From assembly GCA_033809995.1 (NCBI GenBank), contig JAPXKQ010000136.1, positions 1 through 6,167 of the forward strand: a stretch of 6,167 bases of DNA, written 5' to 3'. The notes beneath the pieces were generated by a model. The model was given only the letters and a program-made list of their open reading frames with translations. It was not told the origin of the DNA and searched no databases. Positions 1 through 6,167 of the stretch are shown piece after piece. Numbering within the stretch: the stretch's first letter is position 1; the number at the start of each line of letters is the position of its first letter. This DNA is from Paratissierella sp033809995. GTDB taxonomy: Bacteria > Bacillota > Clostridia > Tissierellales > Tissierellaceae. A program made the position numbers and the translations under genes.

Positions 1-98
1 GTGATATCAGGGCGGATTAAAAACATTAGACCGAATAAAATATATATTATCGCCATAAGTACAAAATTTAATTTGGTTTTCTTTAAAAAATCATTCAT
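1..98 (-). CDS. N-terminus of a small integral membrane protein (partial, possibly DUF308/HdeD-like)
   Basis: Reading the minus strand from an ATG at 98-96 gives 32 complete codons that run off the left edge without a stop. A perfect AGGAGG (positions 110-105) lies 6 nt before the ATG, which fixes the start. The protein begins with a short basic stretch (MNDFLKKTKLN) and continues into a hydrophobic helix, about residues 12-28, rich in I, L, F and M with a central Gly. It ends in RPDI. A basic N-terminus, one helix and a following Arg-Pro resemble the start of DUF308/HdeD-type multi-pass proteins, but 32 residues cannot prove the family. It is transcribed divergently from tnaA, so no functional link is implied. 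Confidence 0.7.
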   Translation of the reverse strand, partial: MNDFLKKTKLNFVLMAIIYILFGLMFLIRPDI

Positions 99-380
99 AA
101 TATACCTCCTGTTCTGTTTTTAAAAATATGTAGTATTATATATACATATACCCATTTATTTAACATAAATCATAATTTTAAATAGATAATTATTAAATGT
201 TTAGTTTACTTAAAACACATAAATATATAGTTTGTTAAAGCAAAAAAAAGGATAAAGGGTATATTAAAAAATTAAAAAATTTGATATAGTCAATGTATAA
301 GCAAAACACTTCTCAAACTATTATCAATTTGATTTTTTAAATTTAAATAAATATTAAATAAAAATGAAAGGTGGTGAAAG
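99..380. other. divergent intergenic region, no gene seen
   Basis: The stretch between the leftward membrane-protein gene and the tnaA leader stem is extremely AT-rich. It has no open frame with a plausible ribosome binding site. Rightward promoter candidates for tnaA are weak: TTAAAA (272-277) with TATAAG (296-301) at 18-bp spacing, or TTGATT (329-334) with TATTAA (352-357) at 17-bp spacing. The second would start transcription near 364, just before the leader stem. Neither can be chosen from sequence alone. Confidence 0.45.
105..163 (-). promoter_or_regulatory. candidate promoter and ribosome binding site of the leftward membrane-protein gene
   Basis: On the minus strand a perfect TATAAT (positions 140-135) lies about 37 nt upstream of the start codon. 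A weak -35 candidate TTAAAT (163-158) sits 17 bp further upstream. The AGGAGG ribosome binding site is at 110-105. The -10 box and ribosome binding site are visible matches. The -35 matches only three of six consensus bases, so the promoter call is tentative. Confidence 0.4.
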
Positions 381-461
381 CCGTTATTAAAAGCTAATTC
401 TTTAAATTTTTCTAATATTACATAAAATTTACGAAAATTCAAATTTAGTTTTTAATAACGG
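381..461 (+). promoter_or_regulatory. 17-bp inverted repeat in the tnaA leader, 3' arm entering the ribosome binding site
   Basis: The arms 381-397 and 445-461 pair over 17 positions: 12 Watson-Crick pairs, then one G-U (393/449), then four more Watson-Crick pairs. The 12-bp core is CCGTTATTAAAA and its exact reverse complement. The 47-nt loop can form an inner 7-bp stem (AAATTTT 404-410 with AAAATTT 424-430). The 3' arm ends with the two G residues that begin the GGAG of tnaA, so the folded RNA should partly mask translation initiation. The pairing is seen in the sequence; the regulatory role is inferred. As DNA the same arms could be a pair of regulator sites. Confidence 0.6.
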
Positions 462-468
462 AGAGTGT

Positions 469-1851
469 ATGAAACCTAAGTATTATGCAGAGCCATTTAA
501 AATCAAAGTGGTGGAACCAATAAAAATCTTAAATGCAGAAGAAAGGTTAAGAAAAATTGAGGAAGCAAATTATAATTTGTTTTCTTTGGATTCAGAAGAT
601 GTTTATATTGATTTATTAAGTGATAGTGGTACAGGTGCTATGAGTACAGCTCAATGGGCAGGGATGATGGTAGGGGATGAAGCTTATTCTGGCTCAAGGA
701 ATTATAAGAGATTGATAAGTACTGCTCAAGACATATTTGGATATAAATATATACAACCTGTTCATCAAGGTAGAGCAGCAGAAAAAGTAGTATTACCTAT
801 TTTTTTAAGACCTGGGAAATATGCTATTTCCAATATGCATTTTGATACTACTAGAGCTCATGTAGAATTAGCAGGGGCAAGGGCTATAGATTGTGTGGTT
901 CCAGAGGCACTGGATACGGAAACTTATTATCCATTCAAAGGGAATATGGATACAGATAGGCTGAAAAAATTAATAGAAAAATACGGAGCAGAAAATATTG
1001 GATTAATTATAATGACTATTACCAATAATAGTGCAGGGGGACAACCTGTATCCATGGCAAATCTTAGGGAAACTTCAAAAATTGCAAAAGAATATAATAT
1101 ACCTTTATTAATTGATGCTGCTAGGTTTGCAGAAAACTCATATTTTATAAAGACAAGAGAAGAAGGTTATAAAGATAAATCCATTAGAGAAATAGCCCTT
1201 GAAACTTTTAGCTATGGCGATGTGTTTACTATGAGTTCTAAAAAAGATGCCATAGTGAATATGGGTGGATTGATAGGGGTTAAAGAGGATGAAGGATTGT
1301 TTCAAGAAATTAAGGCAAGGACTATACCTTTAGAAGGTTTCATTTCCTATGGTGGATTAGCAGGTAGAGATTTAGAAGCATTGGCTATAGGTTTAGAAGA
1401 AGGAATAGATTATAATTATTTGAAATATAGAATAGGACAAATGGAGTACTTGGCAGCTAGGTTAGATGAAGCAGGTATACCTTATCAATCTCCAGTGGGA
1501 GGACATGCAGTATTTGTAGATGCTAAAAAGCTACTACCACATATACCTTATTATGAGTTCCCAGGTCAAGCATTAGCAGTAGAACTATATAAGGAAGCAG
1601 GAATTAGAGCTTGTGATATAGGTTCTTTTATGATAGGAAATGATCCTGATACAGGAGAACAAATTGAATCGGAATTTGAGTTTACAAGACTGGCTATACC
1701 GAGGAGAGTATATACCCAATCCCATTTAGATGTTATAGCAGAAGCTTTGATTTCAATAAAAGAAAGAGCGGATTCAATTAAAGGCTATAAGATAGTTTGG
1801 GAACCAGAAATACTTCGTCATTTTACAGCTAAATTAGCACCAATAGATTAA
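469..1851 (+). CDS. tnaA: tryptophanase (L-tryptophan indole-lyase)
   Basis: This cytosolic PLP-dependent beta-eliminating lyase converts L-tryptophan to indole, pyruvate and ammonia. It has 460 residues, normal for the family, and is intact. The PLP lysine is K259 in SSKKDA. Other expected sites are Q100-G101-R102 (phosphate), Y73, N187, D216 and R219 (cofactor ring) and R407 (substrate carboxylate). The closest relative is tyrosine phenol-lyase, and three positions decide against it: D126 in HFDTT (Thr in the phenol-lyase), I384 in DIGSF (the phenol-binding Arg there) and H451 in LRHFTAKL (Phe there). The cofactor loop reads GRAAE where most relatives have GRGAE (A103). The ATG follows GGAG at 460-463 with 5-nt spacing. 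The gene stands alone, with a terminator after it and no permease next to it. Residue equivalences come from memory of the E. coli, Proteus and Citrobacter enzymes. Confidence 0.93.
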   Translation: MKPKYYAEPFKIKVVEPIKILNAEERLRKIEEANYNLFSLDSEDVYIDLLSDSGTGAMSTAQWAGMMVGDEAYSGSRNYKRLISTAQDIFGYKYIQPVHQGRAAEKVVLPIFLRPGKYAISNMHFDTTRAHVELAGARAIDCVVPEALDTETYYPFKGNMDTDRLKKLIEKYGAENIGLIIMTITNNSAGGQPVSMANLRETSKIAKEYNIPLLIDAARFAENSYFIKTREEGYKDKSIREIALETFSYGDVFTMSSKKDAIVNMGGLIGVKEDEGLFQEIKARTIPLEGFISYGGLAGRDLEALAIGLEEGIDYNYLKYRIGQMEYLAARLDEAGIPYQSPVGGHAVFVDAKKLLPHIPYYEFPGQALAVELYKEAGIRACDIGSFMIGNDPDTGEQIESEFEFTRLAIPRRVYTQSHLDVIAEALISIKERADSIKGYKIVWEPEILRHFTAKLAPID

Positions 1852-1859
1852 TCATTTGT

Positions 1860-1889
1860 AAAGGGGTGGTTTGACCATCCCTTTTTTAT
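1860..1889 (+). terminator. intrinsic terminator of tnaA
   Basis: An 11-bp stem pairs 1860-1870 with 1874-1884. Its core is AAAGGGGTGGT against ACCATCCCTTT, with one G-U pair. The loop is TTG, and a run of T residues continues to 1887. It starts 8 nt after the tnaA stop codon, so it should separate tnaA from the mcrBC locus. Confidence 0.9.
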
Positions 1890-2222
1890 TAGCGTTTATT
1901 TTTTGGCTTATTAAAATCTATGTATTGGTTGATGCTGATAATTATCAACAGATATTCAACAGTAAACAATGTGGTTAGTACTCATTTAGGCAAGAATATG
2001 AGTATAGCCAATATGTATAGTATGACTGTAGCAGGTATTATTACAAGTACAACGTAATCCAGTAGTAGTGCCTGTACCTCAAACATGTGAGGAATTGCTG
2101 AGAAGAGTAAGTGGAGAAGAAGACTATTATTGTGTAGATTGGTATTTGTGCTATAAAAACATCTAGTTTAGAAATACAAAATTTTCGTGGAGTAATAAAA
2201 AACAACAATATTACAAACTGTA
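1890..2222. other. non-coding stretch with short broken reading frames (possible gene relics)
   Basis: No convincing gene is present. A 45-codon plus-strand frame (1920-2057) starts at an ATG without a ribosome binding site. Its end reads like ordinary protein (VSTHLGKNMSIANMYSMTVA). A second frame, 2032-2166, has no start codon. It overlaps the first and encodes a Pro/Val run (NPVVVPVPQTCEELLRR) and an acidic, Cys- and Tyr-containing tail. The two frames join naturally near 2030-2035, which would fit one frameshifted gene. I do not recognise either fragment. A minus-strand open frame over 2041-2229 is a shadow. Confidence 0.4.
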
Positions 2223-2259
2223 TTGACAAGTCTAGACCTCTTTTGTAATATTATATTAC
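2207..2259. promoter_or_regulatory. putative operator: 7-1-7 palindrome on the -10 box plus an upstream inverted copy
   Basis: GTAATAT-T-ATATTAC (2245-2259) is a perfect palindrome with a single central base, and it covers the -10 box of the mcrBC promoter. The same element recurs upstream of the -35 box: AATATTACAAA (2207-2217) is the exact 11-base reverse complement of TTTGTAATATT (2242-2252). Half-sites therefore lie on both sides of the -35 box and across the -10 box, a layout typical of a repressed promoter. The repeats are seen directly; repressor binding is inferred. The 7-1-7 form resembles Fur/PerR/Zur-type boxes in shape, but the sequence does not match their consensus. Confidence 0.5.
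2223..2251 (+). promoter_or_regulatory. promoter of the mcrBC operon
   Basis: A perfect -35 box TTGACA (2223-2228) is followed after exactly 17 bp by TAATAT (2246-2251), a four-of-six match to TATAAT. Transcription should start near 2258, leaving only a few bases before the AGGAGG at 2261-2266. This is the best promoter in the window and points at the short frame at 2272 and at mcrB. Confidence 0.7.
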
Positions 2260-2271
2260 GAGGAGGTTTTT

Positions 2272-2310
2272 ATGCTAAAAAATTTCCTAGAAGATATTTC
2301 TGAACTTTAA
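2272..2310 (+). CDS. 12-codon open frame upstream of mcrB (leader peptide or frameshifted small gene)
   Basis: A perfect AGGAGG (2261-2266) precedes an ATG by 5 nt, giving MLKNFLEDISEL and then TAA. It lies between the mcrBC promoter and mcrB. One extra T in the T-run at 2306-2308 would let the frame continue to 2351 as an acidic 26-residue peptide ending KSGEDI, stopping 9 nt before the mcrB GGGAG. It may be a translated leader, a small gene broken by a 1-base deletion, or the start of a lost gene. No family is recognised. The ribosome binding site is strong evidence for initiation, but the function is unknown. Confidence 0.45.
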   Translation: MLKNFLEDISEL

Positions 2311-2372
2311 AAGATAGTGAAGATATTTATAAATCAGGAGAAGATATATAAGAAAGAAAAGGGAGTGATTAT

Positions 2373-4733
2373 ATGAATAGGGATTCATTCTATAGATGGT
2401 TAAAAACCATAAAAAAATACGATCAGAGAACTTGCAATGCAAGAATATCAAATTGTCAAAGAATAGAGAACTATTACGGTGATTTAGACGAAATTTATGC
2501 TAAAGATAAATTGGAAAATCTTAAAAAAGAGCTTATATATTCAAGACAAGAATACAGAGATGGCATCCCTCCTAAACATAAGATACCAATAGATGGTGAT
2601 ATATATAATGGAACGGCAACACTAAGAAGTGCACTAAATTTATATTTAGAGTTTAAGGATAATAAAATACTTCAGGATATTATGACCATGGATGATGTGA
2701 TACCAGATGAACATGATGGTTCCTATGAATTAGTAAGGGAAACGGTTGAATCCCTTTCAAATACTGATTTACATAGAATAGATATTCCTGATTTAGATAT
2801 GCTTTATTTTATGGCTGTAGGAACCTGGAAAGGTGGAGTAGAATTTAGATTAAAAAAAATAGAAGAGAGTAATTTGCCTATAGAAGAGAAAATTAGGTTG
2901 AAATCAATTTTTAATAATGTTGTAGAAAAAGCCAAGGATCATTTATATGAAAATAGCGATAAACATACTTGGTCAGTTGGTATGTTTGGAACTGGCTTTT
3001 ATACTTTTAATGGGAAATCTGATAAACAAAATGCCCAAAAATTTATATCTTTATGTATTAGGATAAAAGATCTAGACGATGATGAAGAGATTTTTAATAT
3101 AGCCGAGGAAACATTGAAGAATGGAATAAAGGGTATGCAAGCAGCCTCTGCATCTATAGTACTTCATTGCCTAAAACCAAATGTTTTTCCAATAATAAAT
3201 AATGCTATGATAGAAGCAGCTGTTTTACTAGAAAGTGAAGATGTAATTTTCAATAGACCCAATCAACTTACAACCTATATTGAAAATTCTAGAAAAATTA
3301 AGAAGTTTCGTGATGAAAAGTGTAAATTTAAAAATTATAGGGCATTAGATATGAAGTTTTGGGAAGTGGGGAAATTGGAAGAAGAAAAGTATGCTGAAAT
3401 AAAAGAAGAAGAAAAACCTTATGAAATGAAAAAGGAAACAAAAAATATGGTTAACAATATTAATTATTGGTGGCTTAATGCAAATCCTAAAATATGGAGT
3501 TTTAACGATATTGAATTAGGAGAATCCATTAGCTATACATCTAGAAATGAAAGGGGAAATAAGAGAAGAATATATAAAAATTTTGAAGATGTAAAAAAGG
3601 GTGATATTGTAATAGGTTACGAGTCCACACCAGTAAAAGCAATAGTTGCGATTGGACATATCTCTGGGGAATATGATGGAGAAAGAATCTGGATTGAAAA
3701 AGATGAAAATTTGATAGAACCATTAGAATATAGCTACCTAAATTCCATAGAAGAACTTAAGAATATGGAGTTTTTTCAAAATCCCCAAGGGAGTCTTTTT
3801 AAATTAACAGAAGAAGAATATGAAATAATAATGGATATTATTAGGGAACAAAACCCTACTATAGGAGCTAAAACCAATGAAACTTATACAAAGGAAGATT
3901 TTTTAGAAGAGGTATTCATAGAAGAAGAGCAATATGAAAATATAATTAATCTATTAAAATATAAAAAGAATATTATCCTCCAAGGACCTCCGGGAGTTGG
4001 CAAAACCTTTGTTGCAAAGAGAATAGCTTATTCTATTATGGGCGAAAAGGATGATTCAAGAATAGAAATGGTACAATTCCATCAAAACTATACCTATGAA
4101 GACTTTATCATGGGTTACAGACCAGTTGAAGAAGGTTTTAAATTGAAATATGGAATATTTTATCAATTTTGTAAGCGTGCATTAAACGATCCCCACAGAA
4201 GCTATTACTTTATCATAGATGAAATAAATAGGGGAAATATAAGCAAAATATTTGGAGAGCTTATGATGTTAATTGAATCAGATAAAAGGGGAAGTGATTA
4301 TGCCATTCCCTTAACATATTCAGAAAATAAATTTTATATTCCTGAAAATATATATATTATAGGGACTATGAATACAGCAGATAGAAGCCTTGCAATGATT
4401 GACTATGCATTGAGAAGGAGATTTTGCTTTGTAGATATGGAACCTGCTTTCGATAATTTGAATTTTAAAGGATATTTAGAAAATAAAAGTGGAGATTTAT
4501 CCAATATAATAATAGATAAAATGAATAGGCTAAATAAAGCTATTGAAAATGATATATCCCTAGGTAGAGGTTTTCGTATTGGACATAGTTATTTTTGTAT
4601 TGATAAGGAAACTATAACAGAAGAGGACTACAATAATATCATTAAATATGAGATAATACCACTATTATCTGAATACTGGTTTGATGATTTTGACAAGGTA
4701 ATAGAGTGGAAGACAGAGCTATTGGAGTGGTAA
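2373..4733 (+). CDS. mcrB: McrB subunit of a type IV restriction system, with EVE domain and AAA+ GTPase motor
   Basis: This is the recognition and motor subunit of a modification-dependent restriction system. At 786 residues it is much longer than E. coli McrB (459), because it has extra N-terminal modules. Residues 1-95 are a helical, basic module (RTCNARISNCQRIE) resembling SAM-like core-binding domains. Residues 100-340 are a mostly helical region of unknown fold, followed by a charged linker. Residues 364-490 form an EVE domain (opening YWWLNANP), a PUA-like fold expected to flip out and read modified cytosine. Residues 515-786 are the McrB-type AAA+ domain: Walker A GPPGVGKT (538-545), the FHQNYTYEDFIMG motif (569-581), Walker B FIIDEINRG (613-621), the McrB signature MNTADRS (666-672) and R681-R683. 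GGGAG at 2361-2365 lies 7 nt before the ATG. mcrC follows after 1 bp. Known McrB enzymes prefer GTP, and this is assumed here. No damage is seen. Confidence 0.93.
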   Translation: MNRDSFYRWLKTIKKYDQRTCNARISNCQRIENYYGDLDEIYAKDKLENLKKELIYSRQEYRDGIPPKHKIPIDGDIYNGTATLRSALNLYLEFKDNKILQDIMTMDDVIPDEHDGSYELVRETVESLSNTDLHRIDIPDLDMLYFMAVGTWKGGVEFRLKKIEESNLPIEEKIRLKSIFNNVVEKAKDHLYENSDKHTWSVGMFGTGFYTFNGKSDKQNAQKFISLCIRIKDLDDDEEIFNIAEETLKNGIKGMQAASASIVLHCLKPNVFPIINNAMIEAAVLLESEDVIFNRPNQLTTYIENSRKIKKFRDEKCKFKNYRALDMKFWEVGKLEEEKYAEIKEEEKPYEMKKETKNMVNNINYWWLNANPKIWSFNDIELGESISYTSRNERGNKRRIYKNFEDVKKGDIVIGYESTPVKAIVAIGHISGEYDGERIWIEKDENLIEPLEYSYLNSIEELKNMEFFQNPQGSLFKLTEEEYEIIMDIIREQNPTIGAKTNETYTKEDFLEEVFIEEEQYENIINLLKYKKNIILQGPPGVGKTFVAKRIAYSIMGEKDDSRIEMVQFHQNYTYEDFIMGYRPVEEGFKLKYGIFYQFCKRALNDPHRSYYFIIDEINRGNISKIFGELMMLIESDKRGSDYAIPLTYSENKFYIPENIYIIGTMNTADRSLAMIDYALRRRFCFVDMEPAFDNLNFKGYLENKSGDLSNIIIDKMNRLNKAIENDISLGRGFRIGHSYFCIDKETITEEDYNNIIKYEIIPLLSEYWFDDFDKVIEWKTELLEW

Positions 4734-4734
4734 T

Positions 4735-5781
4735 ATGATTCCTATAAGAAATATTTATTATATGCTTTGTTATGCTTGGGAAAATACCCTTAAACAAGAG
4801 GATGAAGCCCTCTTAGATAGGGAAGCTTTTAATAATATATACAATCTTCTTTCTTTTATTTTAATACAAGAAGTCACTAAACTTATAAAAAGTGGAATTG
4901 CAAGGGGATATGTAGGTTACAGCGAAAGGTTGCCTCTTGTTAGAGGCAAAATAAATTTAAATAATACCCTTAAAAAGCAAACATTAATAAGAAAGCAAAT
5001 AGTATGTGATTATGATAAGTTTTCAGAAAATATAACTATGAATCAAATAATTAAATCTACAATGGAAATTCTTCTAATTTGTCCAGAAGTAGATAAAAAG
5101 TATAGAGAACAATTTAAAATGTTACTGAGGAATTTTACAAATGTAGATAGTATAGATTTGAATAATATTCATTGGAATCGTATAGCTTATAATAGAAATA
5201 ATAAAAAATATCGACTAATAGTTAATGTATGTGAACTTATTAATACTGGTCTTATAGTTAAGGGAGAAAAAGGTAGTAGCAAATTTCCTGCTTTTATCAG
5301 GGATAGAGCTATGGCAAAATTGTATGAAAAGTTTATATTGAACTTTTATAAGTATGAATTAAAGGATATAAAGACATCGTCTTCTTGGATCAACTGGCAA
5401 TTAGATGAACCTCCAAGAGACAACCTACTTCCAATAATGAAAACCGATATAGAATTAGAAGGAAATGGCAAGAAACTAATAATAGATACAAAATACTATG
5501 CCAATGCTTTATCCAAGAGTAATTTTTCAGAAACTAAAACGTTAATATCTAGCAATCTATACCAAATATTTGCCTATGTTAAAAATACAGAATATGAAGG
5601 AGAAGTAAGTGGTATGTTATTGTACCCAACAGTTAATTATGATTTAGATAGTAAATACAAAATGTCTGGTAATAATATATACGTAAAAACCGTAAATTTA
5701 GGAGAAGACTTTGATAAGATAAAAAGCAGATTGTTGAGTATAGGTTATATATTATATGATACAGAAAATAATATAGTTTAA
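4735..5781 (+). CDS. mcrC: McrC nuclease subunit of the type IV restriction system
   Basis: McrC joins the McrB ring, stimulates its GTPase and cuts DNA. The 348 residues match the usual length. The N-terminus has the McrC-typical opening IPIRNIYYMLCYAWE, followed by a beta-rich and helical region up to about residue 185. The C-terminal PD-(D/E)xK nuclease shows E198 in LYEKF, D238 in MKTDIEL and D251-T252-K253 in IIDTKYY. The 13-residue gap between the two aspartates is the same as between D244 and D257 of E. coli McrC. A conserved LYQIFAY (275-281) follows. All catalytic residues are present, so the enzyme should be active. The start codon lies 1 bp after the mcrB stop. Its ribosome binding site GGAG (4724-4727) is inside the mcrB 3' end, which suggests coupled translation. 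No terminator is seen after the gene. Confidence 0.93.
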   Translation: MIPIRNIYYMLCYAWENTLKQEDEALLDREAFNNIYNLLSFILIQEVTKLIKSGIARGYVGYSERLPLVRGKINLNNTLKKQTLIRKQIVCDYDKFSENITMNQIIKSTMEILLICPEVDKKYREQFKMLLRNFTNVDSIDLNNIHWNRIAYNRNNKKYRLIVNVCELINTGLIVKGEKGSSKFPAFIRDRAMAKLYEKFILNFYKYELKDIKTSSSWINWQLDEPPRDNLLPIMKTDIELEGNGKKLIIDTKYYANALSKSNFSETKTLISSNLYQIFAYVKNTEYEGEVSGMLLYPTVNYDLDSKYKMSGNNIYVKTVNLGEDFDKIKSRLLSIGYILYDTENNIV

Positions 5782-5818
5782 TAATGAAGAGAGATAATTT
5801 TGATGGATAATGATATAA

Positions 5819-6167
5819 ATTTTCCTGTCAGAAACAGCATTTTTAATTAGAAAACCCCTAGATATAGAAGGACTTTTTGGATTCATTACTTATTATGATG
5901 AACGCTAATAGATTTTGAAGCAGAATTTACAGAAGATGACTACAAATATCTAGAACAATTTGGAGATTTAGGACAAGATGTTCTAAACAAAATAACGAAT
6001 AGCAACTTGAGAAACAAAATAATAGTACAATATTACAAAGAAAACATAAAAAAATATGGGAAAACCTTAGTATTTGCAATAGATATAGCTCATTGCATAA
6101 AATTAGAGGTAAAACATATAGATTGGGAAAGCTGTTCTAAGGTATTGGACAATGGGGAGAAGAGGAG
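5819..6167 (+). pseudogene. frameshifted fragment of an SF2 (DEAD/DEAH, restriction-type) helicase, open at the right edge
   Basis: Two frames together read as part of one protein. Frame A (5819-5905) gives FLSETAFLIRKPLDIEGL and on to TYYDER, then TAA at 5906. Frame B, shifted by one base, starts at 5902 after a TGA and runs LIDFEAEFTEDD to the window end. It contains YGKTLVFAIDIAHCIKL, which closely resembles helicase motif IV at the start of the second RecA-like domain, as in HsdR-like and other restriction-associated SF2 helicases. Neither frame has an ATG start; only an internal TTG at 6007 is available. Walker motifs and the DEAD/DEAH box are absent. The start is therefore deleted and the middle frameshifted. 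The sequence after IKL (EVKHIDWESC) no longer looks helicase-like to me. Family assignment rests mainly on motif IV, so confidence is moderate. Confidence 0.5.

Noticed and set aside
375..390. Catabolite-response (cre) site
   Set aside because: TGAAAGCCGTTATTA begins like a cre box, but the central CG is displaced by one base and the right half does not match.
364..397. TnaC-like leader peptide upstream of tnaA
   Set aside because: The possible frames (ATG 364, 8 codons; GTG 374, 7 codons) contain no Trp codon and lack a properly spaced ribosome binding site. The only TGG in the leader (372-374) is in a frame without a start codon.
2041..2229. 62-residue minus-strand open frame
   Set aside because: It starts at TTG without a ribosome binding site, overlaps the mcrBC promoter and has no recognisable protein features. 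It is a chance frame in AT-rich DNA.
2302..2312. Programmed frameshift at CTT TAA in the short leader frame
   Set aside because: It recalls the prfB CTT-stop site, but a +1 shift meets a stop at once, and the TTTAAAA run is in the wrong phase for a standard -1 slip. A simple deletion is more likely.
3541..3723. 60-residue minus-strand open frame
   Set aside because: It lies wholly inside mcrB, opposite the EVE domain, and is a shadow of that gene.
5803..5850. 15-codon frame MDNDINFPVRNSIFN after mcrC
   Set aside because: The ribosome binding site is weak, and the frame overlaps the helicase-like frame A, which reads more like real protein.
1..6167. CRISPR array, tRNA, rRNA or insertion sequence
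   Set aside because: No regularly spaced repeats, no cloverleaf-type sequence, no rRNA-like stretch, and no transposase or paired terminal repeats with target duplications were seen.

Overview
The window is strongly AT-rich DNA with A/T-ending codons and good AGGAGG or GGAG ribosome binding sites. A tryptophanase gene sits next to a restriction locus. Together these suggest a low-GC Gram-positive bacterium, probably an amino-acid-fermenting member of the Clostridia or Tissierellia. This placement rests on composition and gene content and is an inference.

Layout. Positions 1-98 (minus strand) hold the first 32 codons of a small membrane protein. Positions 99-468 are a divergent intergenic region. 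It contains weak promoter candidates and, directly upstream of the next gene, a 17-bp inverted repeat whose 3' arm runs into that gene's ribosome binding site. Positions 469-1851 encode tryptophanase (tnaA), closed by a clear intrinsic terminator at 1860-1889. Positions 1890-2222 contain only short broken reading frames. At 2223-2351 there is a strong promoter with a perfect TTGACA box, a 15-bp palindrome over its -10 box, and a 12-codon open frame with a perfect ribosome binding site. Positions 2373-4733 and 4735-5781 encode the McrB and McrC subunits of a type IV (modification-dependent) restriction system. From 5819 to the window end lies what looks like a frameshifted fragment of an SF2 helicase.

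How the genes work together. TnaA splits tryptophan into indole, pyruvate and ammonia and is a one-gene transcription unit here. McrB and McrC form an operon with a 1-bp gap. McrB carries an N-terminal DNA-binding-like module, a helical region, an EVE domain that probably reads modified cytosine, and a GTP-dependent AAA+ motor. McrC supplies the PD-(D/E)xK nuclease. The pair should cut incoming DNA with modified bases. The relics on both sides of mcrBC fit a defence cassette exchanged at this site.

The parts most worth a second look are the putative operator in front of mcrBC, the short leader-like frame after it, the tnaA leader stem and the broken helicase. I see no wholly new system: the core is a recognisable EVE-type McrBC.
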